This document shows positions 57,431-64,000 of a stretch of 64,000 nucleotides of DNA, in pieces; within the stretch, counting starts at the first letter, position 1; every line of letters begins with the position of its first letter. Below the pieces are notes generated by a model. That model was not told the DNA's origin. It ran no database searches and saw only the letters and a list, made by a program, of their open reading frames with translations. Source of the DNA: Planctomicrobium piriforme (GTDB lineage Bacteria; Planctomycetota; Planctomycetia; Planctomycetales; Planctomycetaceae). The translations under genes were made by a program, and so were the position numbers. Location: assembly GCF_900113665.1 (NCBI RefSeq), contig NZ_FOQD01000002.1, forward strand, positions 1-64,000. The letters run 5' to 3'.

Positions 57431-59083
57431 TCAATGTTCCCATTCCGACGTGGTGGCCGAATCGCCTCCTTCGTCCGAACTGAGGTCGGCGTCGGACGTG
57501 TCCCCGGTAGTCGAGTTTCCATTCGTGTCGCCGTCGTCAGTCGAGTCTTCCTCTTCGTCCGAGTCGCCGCCGTCGCTCTCGTCAGTCGAATCGTCGTCAC
57601 CATCTGACTCGTCGGTCGATGGGGCATCGTCGTCGGACTCACCGTCGTCATCCGAGCTCGCTTCGCCGGACTCCGTATCTCCTCCATCGGACGACTCGCC
57701 GTCGACCAGCGTCGTGTCCTCCCCGGAACCATCCAACGAACCATCGCTGCCATCCGACTCATCGCCCGAGCCATCGGACGACAGGGCTGAAGACAGGTCG
57801 GGATCATCGGTCGAAGTTCCTCCGCCAGCTCCACCGCTTCCCCCTCCCCCAGCGCCGCCTCCGCCCGGCAATGGCGGGACGCTGACGTCGCCCCCCGCCT
57901 GAGGTGCGATATTGGGCAATTCCCAGCGATCATCCTGCGGGGGCTCCGGCCACAGCACGCTCGGGTTCTCAGGTCCGAGTTCCATGCGCAGCCGCGGCAC
58001 ATGATCGAACAGCACTCGTAAGGTCTCAACGCGCGAGACGATCAACGGGTTTCCGAAGCGGTCGTTCAACTGCACCCGACCCAGCCACGGCCGGGGGAGA
58101 GTCGTTTGCGCCGTCGTCTCGACGAAGTACTGGGAATGAGGCTGCGAGTAGGCTCGAAAGAACTCTCTGGCGAACGAGACCGCATCGGACTGCGTTCGCA
58201 CCCAGGGAAGCCAGACCCGAATCCGACGGTCGCCATATTGAGCCCGACTGACTGGTTCGGTGTAGTTGCCCCGCCAGCGATACGACCGTCGCGCGACATC
58301 GTCGGAGTGATCGAACCGGTCGTAGACGTAATCGCCGGTCAGCAGAATCCGGTTGAAGACGAGTTCCAGATCCCGGCTCTCGGCGAGAGCCGTCAGATCC
58401 TGCTGGTCCTGAAACGCCGCCAGCACTCCATTCCGCGGACGCAGGAAGAAGAACTCGCCCTGTTCATCGACCCCCCAGGCGGCCGACTGTGCCCGCAAGG
58501 CCAGATCCTTCAGCAACGCCCGCAGCGACTCTTCACCTCGCATCTTCAAACTGGTAACAGGTGCGGGCAACACCGGGGTCTCGACGCGAGTCGAGAGGTA
58601 CTGAATATGCGAAGTCGCCGGCAGCGACTGTGTCATGAACAGCCGCACGAGTTCATCCGCCGATTCGATCCAGTCAAATGTCTGAATATCTTCGTCCGGA
58701 TCGAGCCCGAACAGATCGGTCGCGGCATAGACATGCGGCTTGGCGCCGTCGACATCGCTGCCGAATCCGCCTGGAAAGATCTGATTGAGCTCGATCGCCA
58801 TCCCTTCGAGCCGCAGTCGCACTCCGGCCGGGACTTCCGCGCGGCGTTCCTCAACCCGGCCGAGATACCAGCGGTCGCCAGGGTTCCCTTCCAAGCTGAT
58901 CCAGTCTCCTAGCTCGATGAGATCGCGCTGCTCGAAGTTCTCCGAGAGCCTCAGTTCGCCGCTGCCGCAGCCCCCCTGGCGATGCAGCTCGAACCAGCAC
59001 CCCCGCACCGCCGCCAGCGACAGCAACTGCGGCGTCCCCGTCGGAGTCGCTCCGTGATGCAGAATCCGTCGCTGAAACGTCAT
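57431..59083 (-). CDS. Phage tail hub/baseplate-like protein with Asp/Ser-rich tail
   Basis: A 550-aa protein. Residues about 1-400 are beta-rich with segments like LSENFEQRDLIELGDWISLE and GRVEERRAEVPAGVRLRLEG, compatible by position and composition with a tail-hub/host-specificity protein of siphophages. It follows the tape-measure and distal-tail genes, the expected order. From about 405 there is a Gly linker (PLPGGGGAGGGGSGGAGGG), then about 120 residues made almost solely of Asp, Ser, Glu, Gly and Thr (SSDDDGESDDDAPSTDESDG), which is unusual for a tail protein. ATG 59081-59083 (MTFQRRILHHG) preferred to longer readings. Assignment rests mainly on synteny. Confidence 0.6.
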   Translation of the reverse strand: MTFQRRILHHGATPTGTPQLLSLAAVRGCWFELHRQGGCGSGELRLSENFEQRDLIELGDWISLEGNPGDRWYLGRVEERRAEVPAGVRLRLEGMAIELNQIFPGGFGSDVDGAKPHVYAATDLFGLDPDEDIQTFDWIESADELVRLFMTQSLPATSHIQYLSTRVETPVLPAPVTSLKMRGEESLRALLKDLALRAQSAAWGVDEQGEFFFLRPRNGVLAAFQDQQDLTALAESRDLELVFNRILLTGDYVYDRFDHSDDVARRSYRWRGNYTEPVSRAQYGDRRIRVWLPWVRTQSDAVSFAREFFRAYSQPHSQYFVETTAQTTLPRPWLGRVQLNDRFGNPLIVSRVETLRVLFDHVPRLRMELGPENPSVLWPEPPQDDRWELPNIAPQAGGDVSVPPLPGGGGAGGGGSGGAGGGTSTDDPDLSSALSSDGSGDESDGSDGSLDGSGEDTTLVDGESSDGGDTESGEASSDDDGESDDDAPSTDESDGDDDSTDESDGGDSDEEEDSTDDGDTNGNSTTGDTSDADLSSDEGGDSATTSEWEH

Positions 59084-59276
59084 GGGGACTCGCGGAAAAA
59101 GAGAGGACCACGGAAGACCCAGGGCGGCCGTGGGCCGCAACCAAAGGGGTCAGGGGCCAGGGATGAGGGGTCAGGGAAAACTCAATGAAGGAGTTCGACG
59201 GATTCAAGCCGACCTCGAAAATCTGCGCAGGAAAACAAACTTTGAATCGTTAGCCGCACGAAAAGGACGAAAACCA

Positions 59277-59708
59277 TTAACCGCCGTACAGCACCGGGTC
59301 GGAGGCGTGAATGGACGCCGCATACGAGTAGATGCGCGGATTTGAGAAATCGACGTCGAACCGGGTGGTCAGACACTGCTGGAAGTAACGTCGCCCCCCT
59401 TCGTCGTCCTGAAACAAAGCGAGCGCGAAACCCTCTTCGTCCGCGACATGCAGCGCTGCTCTCAACTCTTCCACTGCGGACAGCATCTCCGCTTCGCTGA
59501 GTTTCAATTCGCCAGACAGACTGCCGATCTGCCCTTCGATGGTCACATCGACGCCATCGCGCGAAGGTCCGGCCACCTGATCGCCGTCCCGTCGGGGAAC
59601 TTTCAACTTGAGAAAGTCCCAACTGTCGTGCAGGCGACAGGTGAGAATCGGCCGCGGAAACTCGACCACATCCAGATCCCGCACAATCGCCGGAGCAAAC
59701 TGCAACAT
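59277..59708 (-). CDS. Putative distal tail component
   Basis: A 143-aa protein (MLQFAPAIVRDLDVVEFPRP ... DVTIEGQIGSLSGELKLSEA ... RIYSYAASIHASDPVLYGG). It sits between the tape-measure-like and hub-like genes, where siphophages encode the distal tail protein, and the ASIHASDPVLYG ending is of a kind seen in such proteins. No motif gives a firm family. It is followed by a 193-nt gap containing no repeat of the main families, and preceded by a repeat-rich gap (59709-59983). Confidence 0.55.
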   Translation of the reverse strand: MLQFAPAIVRDLDVVEFPRPILTCRLHDSWDFLKLKVPRRDGDQVAGPSRDGVDVTIEGQIGSLSGELKLSEAEMLSAVEELRAALHVADEEGFALALFQDDEGGRRYFQQCLTTRFDVDFSNPRIYSYAASIHASDPVLYGG

Positions 59709-59813
59709 TGGTTTTGGTCTTTGGAAAAGAGAATGGATTTAGCCACAGATGGACACAGATGAACACGGATTTCAGAAGGTCATTCAATGACAGCAGGTTA
59801 GAGTTGTTCGGTG

Positions 59814-59835
59814 GCACAGACATTTTTGTCTGTGC
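59814..59835. repeat. Hairpin repeat GCACAGACA/TGTCTGTGC
   Basis: A perfect 9-bp stem with a TTTT loop. It is the first of three unrelated palindromes stacked in the gap 59709-59983. Confidence 0.65.
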
Positions 59836-59914
59836 AAAAAGGGCGGCCCTCATCTTCTTAAGACCAAAGAAGAGTTCTCGCGCAGAGACGCGGAGTCGCT
59901 GAGAATTGCTGGCT

Positions 59915-59940
59915 CGTTCCCAGGCTCCTGCCTGGGAACG
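59915..59940. repeat. Hairpin repeat CGTTCCCAGG/CCTGGGAACG
   Basis: A perfect 10-bp stem with loop CTCCTG. This type of palindrome is, from memory, widely dispersed in several phyla including planctomycetes. Confidence 0.7.
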
Positions 59941-59952
59941 CATTCAAGTTTG

Positions 59953-59978
59953 CGTGCCGAAGCTGAAACTTCGGCACG
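59953..59978. repeat. Hairpin repeat CGTGCCGAAG/CTTCGGCACG
   Basis: A perfect 10-bp stem with loop CTGAAA, ending 5 nt before the tape-measure-like stop codon at 59984. It could stabilise or end that transcript. Confidence 0.7.
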
Positions 59979-59983
59979 AGTCG

Positions 59984-60784
59984 TTACCCGCGGCGATGCT
60001 GCTGGCCGATGCCCTGTCGTCGCAGGTCGTGCAGCAGTTGATCGACGTTCGCTGTCTCTCGCACGTTGATTTCGATTCCACCGAAGTGATTGGTCGTCTG
60101 CTGGCCGACCAGGCCTGAAAACTCCCTCTGAAGCACGGAGTTGTTCGACTGCCGTGTACTATGAGTGGGCACAGCAGATGCAAACGTCGGCCTGGCGGTA
60201 CTCGCAGTCGCCGATTGCCACGTCGGGTTAGGAATCCGCAGTGCACTGGTTCGACCATCATTCAGTCGATCCAGTTGCGTCACGCCGATCGTGGCGACCG
60301 CCTGGGAATTGAGAATGTATTCGCCTGCCGTCAATCTGGCCGAAACCTGATCGATGCCGGTCGGTCCGGAGACGAGTCCGCCGGTGGCGTAGCCCCGAAC
60401 CGGCCCTTCTCCCCCCCCGGTCGGCAGCAATCCCCCCAGTCCGATCGACAGGTTCAGCGCGGCCAATTGTTGAGCCGTCGCCTGTGCCGCCTGCAGCAGT
60501 TGCTGCAGCGCCTCCAGTGCAGGTGCGACACTGAGGGTCACTGGCTGCTGGGCCAAAGCCTGAATCTGCTGGCTGATCGCTGCCAGTTGATTGCTGATGC
60601 CCTGTAGCGGACGCAGCGCACTCGACAGTCCCTGAAACGCATTGCCGAATTCGCCCGTCGCTCCTGCTGCGTCCGCCAGTTGCTGCTGCAACCCGGCCAG
60701 CAGATCTGCGACCTGAGTCAGCTCCTGCTGCAGGTCGGAACTGTCCCCCAGAATCTGAACCGTCAGAGTTTCCGTCAGCGGCAT
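59984..60784 (-). CDS. Short tail tape-measure-like protein
   Basis: A 266-aa, Gln/Ala/Leu-rich, coiled-coil protein (ADLLAGLQQQLADAAGATGE; ALEALQQLLQAAQATAQQLA). Its C-terminal half carries the common tape-measure ending: GYATGGLVSGPTGIDQVSAR with LTAGEYILN, and NHFGGIEINVRETANVDQLL with HDLRRQGIG. Tape measures set tail length; 266 residues is very short for a siphophage and would imply a tail of only about 40 nm by the usual rule of roughly 0.15 nm per residue. It lies downstream of the tail-tube-like gene, as expected. Start MPLTETLTVQILGD. Transmembrane helices not obvious. Confidence 0.72.
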   Translation of the reverse strand: MPLTETLTVQILGDSSDLQQELTQVADLLAGLQQQLADAAGATGEFGNAFQGLSSALRPLQGISNQLAAISQQIQALAQQPVTLSVAPALEALQQLLQAAQATAQQLAALNLSIGLGGLLPTGGGEGPVRGYATGGLVSGPTGIDQVSARLTAGEYILNSQAVATIGVTQLDRLNDGRTSALRIPNPTWQSATASTARPTFASAVPTHSTRQSNNSVLQREFSGLVGQQTTNHFGGIEINVRETANVDQLLHDLRRQGIGQQHRRG

Positions 60785-60810
60785 CGGATGGAGCTTTCGG
60801 TTGGTTCGAA

Positions 60811-60920
60811 GTTTTCAGTCGTCAGTTTTCAGTTGTCAGTCAGAATGAAATACAGAATGATGTTGAGATCGCGGCGTCTCAGAGGTCTGACTGAAAACTG
60901 ACGACTGAGAACTGAGGACT
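60811..60920. repeat. R3 inverted pair
   Basis: GTTTTCAGTCGTCAGTTTTC with AGTTGTCAGT (60811-60840) is answered by CTGACTGAAAACTGACGACT with GAGAACTGAGG in inverse orientation (to 60920). They fill the gap between the tape-measure-like and tube-like genes. Confidence 0.82.
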
Positions 60921-60925
60921 TTGGA

Positions 60926-61423
60926 TCACGACAGCCGGGAAACTGTCGGCGCGGTCTGAAAGGCCTTGCCGGTGAAGGCGATCACGTTTGCTTCATCCCC
61001 TTCCGACATCGTCAGCGATTCCCGGTAAACCTTCGAAAACACGATCTTCTCGCTCGCCGCACCGGCGGGATCGACGACCGTGAATTCGAACGTCAGCGTC
61101 TCCTGCTGCCCGGCAGTTGACGTACTGGTCACGCCTGCGCCTGAGCGGAAGGTGAGCAGTTCGTACAATTGCAACGGGTCTTCCGCGCCGTCGCCGATGA
61201 GCTGCGTCCATCGCGCGGAGAACGAAATCGCCACCGCCTCTTCATCCCCTTTGCGAAGATGCCCGGCCGCGATCGAGCCCCGGTCTTTGACTTCGATCGT
61301 CTGCTGCCGCTGGGTCCAACTGAGGTCTCCCTGGTCGAGCAGCACGGTCAGTTCTTTGCTTCCGCCGTCTTTAATCAGCAGTTCGCCATCGCGAAGATTG
61401 CGGACCAGTTGTGAAACAGCCAT
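60926..61423 (-). CDS. Putative phage tail tube (major tail) protein
   Basis: A 165-aa, beta-rich protein (LLIKDGGSKELTVLLDQGDL; SWTQRQQTIEVKDRGSIAAG; ETLTFEFTVVDPAGAASEKI; KVYRESLTMSEGDEANVIAF). Size, composition and position between the tail-terminator-like and tape-measure-like genes fit a siphophage tail tube subunit. The family cannot be named from sequence alone. Start MAVSQLVRNLRDGEL. It is separated from both neighbours by host-type repeats (60811-60920 and 61470-61510). Confidence 0.6.
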   Translation of the reverse strand: MAVSQLVRNLRDGELLIKDGGSKELTVLLDQGDLSWTQRQQTIEVKDRGSIAAGHLRKGDEEAVAISFSARWTQLIGDGAEDPLQLYELLTFRSGAGVTSTSTAGQQETLTFEFTVVDPAGAASEKIVFSKVYRESLTMSEGDEANVIAFTGKAFQTAPTVSRLS

Positions 61424-61469
61424 CAGCCCAGCCTTCAGCTAGAAGTGAAAAACTCTCGCATCGCGCCTC

Positions 61470-61510
61470 AATGGCCAATGACAAATGACCATTGACAAAT
61501 GACAAATAAC
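61470..61510. repeat. Dispersed repeat CAATGGCCAATGACAAATGA type
   Basis: CAATGGCCAATGACAAATGA, CCATTGACAAATGACAAATA and following bases; short direct ACAAATGAC units. A related GATTTGTCATTGGTCAGTGA lies at 62965-62984. Confidence 0.65.
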
Positions 61511-61530
61511 CCCCGTCGCAAGAGCTTCCC

Positions 61531-61962
61531 CTACGACAGCACCATCTCCGCTCGTCCCGAAAGCGACACCACCACATGTTGCAGCGGCAGTCGTGGATCC
61601 GCAGGAAACTCGCGAGTCAGGTCGCGGCAAACCGCTTCCTGAATTCGCAACGAACCTCCCTGTCCTGCTCCCAATGGAATCACTCTTTGCGCCAGCGCCG
61701 ATCGCACGCCGTCCGCCATCTCGAACACCGCCCGCTTTTCCGTCTGTCTTGAAAAACAATGCACGTCGATGAGCACCAGCAGCACGTCACCGGTGCGAAC
61801 TCGATGCGGCGGTTCGAAGCCCTGCGTCAGCCAGAACTCCATCCAGCCTTTCAGCCCGCTGGCATCAAGCGTTGTCCCTGGAAACTGCGTGGGAATTCCC
61901 GCTGGTCCCGACTCGGCCCAATACTGCTGAAGCGTTGCCGTCAATGCTGTCAGTGCGATCAT
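61531..61962 (-). CDS. Putative tail terminator/completion protein
   Basis: A 143-aa protein (MIALTALTATLQQYWAESGP ... HRVRTGDVLLVLIDVHCFSR ... LPLQHVVVSLSGRAEMVLS). The alternating strand pattern, small size and location between the gp10-like and tube-like genes fit a tail terminator (gpU/gp17-like) protein. No diagnostic motif, so the assignment is by synteny. Confidence 0.5.
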   Translation of the reverse strand: MIALTALTATLQQYWAESGPAGIPTQFPGTTLDASGLKGWMEFWLTQGFEPPHRVRTGDVLLVLIDVHCFSRQTEKRAVFEMADGVRSALAQRVIPLGAGQGGSLRIQEAVCRDLTREFPADPRLPLQHVVVSLSGRAEMVLS

Positions 61963-62016
61963 GTGGAGGTCATCTGTCTTGAAGTGTGGTCAGGCGCGCA
62001 TCGACTTCGACAACGC

Positions 62017-62448
62017 TCATCCCAGTCGAAACAGGCCTGCCAGCGCACTCCTCACCTGCAACAGGCTGCGTCGGACCATCGCGACGGCCGCCATTCTGGA
62101 TGTCCCGTATTCCAGGTACCCGATGTACCGCACGCCGTTGCTGGCCGAGACTGTGCTTGCCTGGTCCGACTCCTGCTGAATCAGTTGCCCCAGCCGTCGG
62201 CCTTCTTCCACCGCTGTGGGATGTGGACCTTCCCAGCCTGAGGGGGGCGAACCTCCCAACTGTTCCAAAGGCTGAACCCAGGCGGCACGCGACCGGGCCG
62301 TATCGACAGGATTGCCTGCAATCGTTGCCTGCAGGCACTGCACCATTGCCTCCTGCACCATGATTCGTCGGGCACTCTGCAATGGACCTTCCGACAGTTC
62401 CCGAATCCGGTCCGCCGCGTCCCCTTCGATCTGAATGTCGATCTGCAT
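62017..62448 (-). CDS. HK97 gp10-like head-tail/tail component
   Basis: A 143-aa protein with the C-terminal pattern typical of HK97-gp10-family proteins: NGVRYIGYLEYGTSRMAAVA then MVRRSL (family Y..yvEyGTs.mpa.p..r.al). The N-terminal half is helical (QSARRIMVQEAMVQCLQATI). This family acts in neck or tail assembly of siphophages and gene transfer agents. Start MQIDIQIEGDAADRI; it lies 12 nt downstream of the connector-like gene, so they are cotranscribed. This is one of the better supported phage-type assignments in the cluster. Confidence 0.72.
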   Translation of the reverse strand: MQIDIQIEGDAADRIRELSEGPLQSARRIMVQEAMVQCLQATIAGNPVDTARSRAAWVQPLEQLGGSPPSGWEGPHPTAVEEGRRLGQLIQQESDQASTVSASNGVRYIGYLEYGTSRMAAVAMVRRSLLQVRSALAGLFRLG

Positions 62449-62460
62449 TGACGCTTCGCC

Positions 62461-62835
62461 TTATTCCAAATTGCCGGCGCTGATGCAGTCGAGCAACAGG
62501 ACGCCAGGCATCTGTGATTCGGTGACCGTGCGGATTTCGAACTGCGTCTCATCCACCGCCAGCCGTGCTGACGTGAGTTTTGCCCCTGCCGGGAGATCCC
62601 GTGCCCGCACCAGGTATTGCCGCCGTGTGAGACTCAACGTCGCCGAGATCCCCTCGACAGGCTGCTGTGCAAGCGTCTGTCGCACCGCCGTCAATGTGCT
62701 GCGGAACACCCGATCCTCCTCCCGGCCCGTCGCCACATCGTAGCGCCGCAATACTTCCTCGAACTGGATGGTTTCCCCCCAGTCCGCAAACAGTTGATCC
62801 GAATCCGCCGTCAAGATGCTGGTCGGAACTGACAT
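62461..62835 (-). CDS. Putative head-tail joining (head closure) protein
   Basis: A 124-aa protein (MSVPTSILTADSDQLFADWG ... ATLSLTRRQYLVRARDLPAG ... QFEIRTVTESQMPGVLLLDC). Its size, beta-rich character and position directly upstream of the gp10-like gene match head-closure proteins of siphophages. Not identifiable from motifs alone. Confidence 0.5.
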   Translation of the reverse strand: MSVPTSILTADSDQLFADWGETIQFEEVLRRYDVATGREEDRVFRSTLTAVRQTLAQQPVEGISATLSLTRRQYLVRARDLPAGAKLTSARLAVDETQFEIRTVTESQMPGVLLLDCISAGNLE

Positions 62836-62891
62836 CGCTTACCTCTCACATCAAATGAACTGGACGGAGTTCAGTCAGGCGCTGTCCTCTT

Positions 62892-62963
62892 CCCCTCACC
62901 CCCAGCCCCTCTCCCCGATGGGACGCCGAATGAGTGGATAATCGAACTCGGGGCGAGGGGGGA
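62892..62963 (+). repeat. R1 repeat with expanded centre
   Basis: CCCCTCACCCCCAGCCCCTC then TCCCCGATGGGACGCCGAAT, a non-R1 stretch of about 25 nt, then CTCGGGGCGAGGGGGGA. Same arms as other R1 copies, but GAGTAC in the loop is replaced by a longer segment. Confidence 0.75.
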
Positions 62964-63063
62964 CGATTTGTCATTGGTCAGTGAGGAAGTAGTCGGCTAT
63001 CGGCGATCAGCTTTCGGCATGTTCTGACCCTTGAATCCTAGCCCCTGACCCCTCCTTTTCCGG

Positions 63064-63094
63064 CACTGGACTCTCGACGCTGGACACTGGACTC
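63064..63094. repeat. R2 repeat at a gene 3' end
   Basis: CACTGGACTCTCGACGCTGG then ACACTGGACTC. It abuts the stop codon (63093-63095) of the small membrane-protein gene, another case of a repeat at a gene boundary. Confidence 0.75.
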
Positions 63095-63317
63095 ATTCCA
63101 GCAGCCGCCCCAGCGCCGCGTTACACACCGCCCCCAGTGCGAACGCAATCAGCGTCACCAGCGGCGACAGGCTGTATTTCCATTGCTCGATCAATCGCAG
63201 GCGGTCTTCGTGGTCGCTCTTCACTTCCGTCAGCCCCGCCAGCGACACCCGCAGGCCTTCGAGATTGACGTTCACCTGTGCCAGCGACTCCAGAATCCGG
63301 TCTACCGATTCGTCCAT
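63093..63317 (-). CDS. Small coiled-coil membrane protein (holin/XhlA-like position)
   Basis: A 74-aa protein (MDESVDRILESLAQVNVNLE ... DHEDRLRLIEQWKYSLSPLV) with an amphipathic N-terminal helix and one C-terminal membrane segment (LSPLVTLIAFALGAVCNAAL). This plan resembles XhlA-type or holin-like phage proteins. ATG 63315-63317 was chosen over the longer reading to 63347, which runs into the R5 repeat. In this cluster a lysis or tail-anchoring role is possible but unproven. Confidence 0.6.
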   Translation of the reverse strand: MDESVDRILESLAQVNVNLEGLRVSLAGLTEVKSDHEDRLRLIEQWKYSLSPLVTLIAFALGAVCNAALGRLLE

Positions 63318-63347
63318 ACCATGATGCCTCGTTGTATTCAGGAACAA

Positions 63348-63522
63348 GAACCACGGAAGGCACGGAATTCACGGAGAAAAAATCCGGAACTCGTTTCTTC
63401 TCTCATCTGACTATTTGACCTTCGACGCACATTCGAGTTCATCACCAAGGGAAATCGTGAGTTGCAGGGAGAACCGAGGGACTTGATTCTCTTCCGTGTT
63501 CTCCGTGCCTTCCGTGGTTCAG
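63348..63522. repeat. R5 inverted pair
   Basis: GAACCACGGAAGGCACGGAA with TTCACGGAG (from about 63348) and the inverse CTTCCGTGTTCTCCGTGCCT with TCCGTGGTTC (from about 63491) enclose a unique centre of about 110 nt between two genes of the phage-like cluster. Confidence 0.82.
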
Positions 63523-63531
63523 TCTTTGCCT

Positions 63532-63801
63532 TCAACGCATGTCCGCCTGCGACATCGACCACCCCGGTCGCGAGTTCAGCAACTGCTGATAGGCGTCTCG
63601 CGCCGCCAGCAGTGCCTGCAGATTGGCTGCCCGATCAGTCGTTTGACCGGCCGGTCCGCCGACGCCGTACTTCAGCGCCGAAAGCTTGCCGTCCCGCACC
63701 AGATTCAGAAGATCGAGATCGATCTGCGTCAAGATGCCCTGAATCTGCTCGACCGACAGTTCCGCACCGGCCACGCCATCCAGACTCGTCAGATCCGCCA
63801 T
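63532..63801 (-). CDS. Small phage-cluster hypothetical protein (89 aa)
   Basis: An 89-aa protein (MADLTSLDGVAGAELSVEQI ... LDLLNLVRDGKLSALKYGVG) with a helical N-terminus and a C-terminal YQQLLNSRPGWSMSQADMR. It sits between the partial gene at the window edge and the small membrane-protein gene. The size and the GKLSALKYG segment are reminiscent of small gpW-like head-completion proteins; this is a guess by position. The gene starts 9 nt after the partial upstream gene's stop, indicating cotranscription. Confidence 0.6.
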   Translation of the reverse strand: MADLTSLDGVAGAELSVEQIQGILTQIDLDLLNLVRDGKLSALKYGVGGPAGQTTDRAANLQALLAARDAYQQLLNSRPGWSMSQADMR

Positions 63802-63810
63802 GCTGTTCCC

Positions 63811-64000
63811 TTACATGCCCCGGCCAAAAGCCGACTCTTCCATGTCTCGCACTTGTGCGTACGCCAGCAGCCTGAGCTGCTTTTCATAACAGAGTTCGAA
63901 GAACTCTTGCTCGCTCAGCTTGAGCCGCTCACACACCCGTAGCACCTGATATTCCAGCGTACGGGCAGCCTGCAGGGCGTCGGCTAGGCGGAAGACCCTT
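63811..64000 (-). CDS. Partial CDS, C-terminus of a phage-cluster protein
   Basis: The minus strand stays open from the window edge to TAA at 63811-63813. The visible 62 residues include RLADALQAARTLEYQVLRVC, ERLKLSEQEFFELCYEKQLR, LLAYAQVRDMEE and end in SAFGRGM. The sequence is helical and charged, with the 5' end outside the window. Continuity with the next gene (9-nt gap) and strand suggest it belongs to the head-tail operon. Family not recognised from this fragment. Confidence 0.65.
   Translation of the reverse strand, partial: RVFRLADALQAARTLEYQVLRVCERLKLSEQEFFELCYEKQLRLLAYAQVRDMEESAFGRGM

Noticed and set aside
59709..59983. Possible CRISPR array (several short palindromes)
   Set aside because: The palindromes differ from each other and are not separated by uniform spacers; no cas genes nearby.

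Overview
The window reads as chromosomal DNA of a planctomycete (Planctomycetota, probably class Planctomycetia). The evidence is a DUF1559 pseudopilin-like protein, a DUF1598 protein, a DUF6580 membrane protein, MoxR/DUF58/VWA modules, very large Q/G/P-rich DUF4175-like membrane proteins, and many short dispersed repeats of kinds I associate from memory with planctomycete genomes. The sequence is GC-rich throughout and densely coding. I found no rRNA, tRNA or CRISPR array.

Layout. 0-10.4 kb: mostly minus-strand genes (flavin reductase-like, PLP decarboxylase, HEAT-repeat protein, ABC1/UbiB kinase, and a 1483-residue DUF4175-like protein with a huge disordered Q-rich segment). 10.7-21.5 kb: plus strand, with an inositol-monophosphatase-family enzyme, two giant envelope proteins in tandem (1119 and 1924 aa) and a Uma2-family protein lacking expected catalytic residues. 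21.7-34.5 kb: a long minus-strand array that starts with a coiled-coil membrane protein, continues with a ferric-iron-type ABC importer whose ATPase is fused in frame to an NHL-repeat lipoprotein, a VWA protein and MoxR, and ends with an esterase, a decayed REP-associated transposase between two REP-like hairpins, and DUF58. 34.7-37.8 kb: small membrane proteins and a three-gene DUF1559 operon with a cobalamin riboswitch upstream. 38-56 kb: mainly housekeeping genes (uppP, M32 carboxypeptidase, coaX, an MnmE-like GTPase, mutM, nrdR, ruvB, UbiA-type prenyltransferase, rhomboid protease, DCC oxidoreductase) mixed with lineage-specific secreted proteins. 56.2-64 kb: a minus-strand block of siphophage or gene-transfer-agent-like head-tail and tail genes that runs off the right edge.

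The dominant unusual signal is the repeats. At least five families recur: R1, a GC-rich palindrome that encodes PLSPEYRGEG-like peptides; R2, CTGGACTCTCGACTC; R3, TTTTCAGTTGTCAGT; R4, TTCGAAATCCGAAGCACGAA; R5, ACCACGGAAGGCACGGA and relatives. Several occur as inverted pairs around a unique centre. R1 lies in frame inside an ABC ATPase, an ABC permease (opposite orientation) and an MnmE-like GTPase, and forms the C-terminus of the decarboxylase. R2 lengthens the leader of the DUF1559 protein. This resembles the Rickettsia palindromic elements that insert into proteins.

The strongest candidates for something undescribed are the protein-invading repeats, the domesticated-looking tail/GTA-like cluster with host repeats in its gaps, the B12 riboswitch in front of a pseudopilin operon, the ATPase-lipoprotein fusion, and the relic transposase with covarying REP hairpins. 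Family assignments come from reading motifs; no database search was run.
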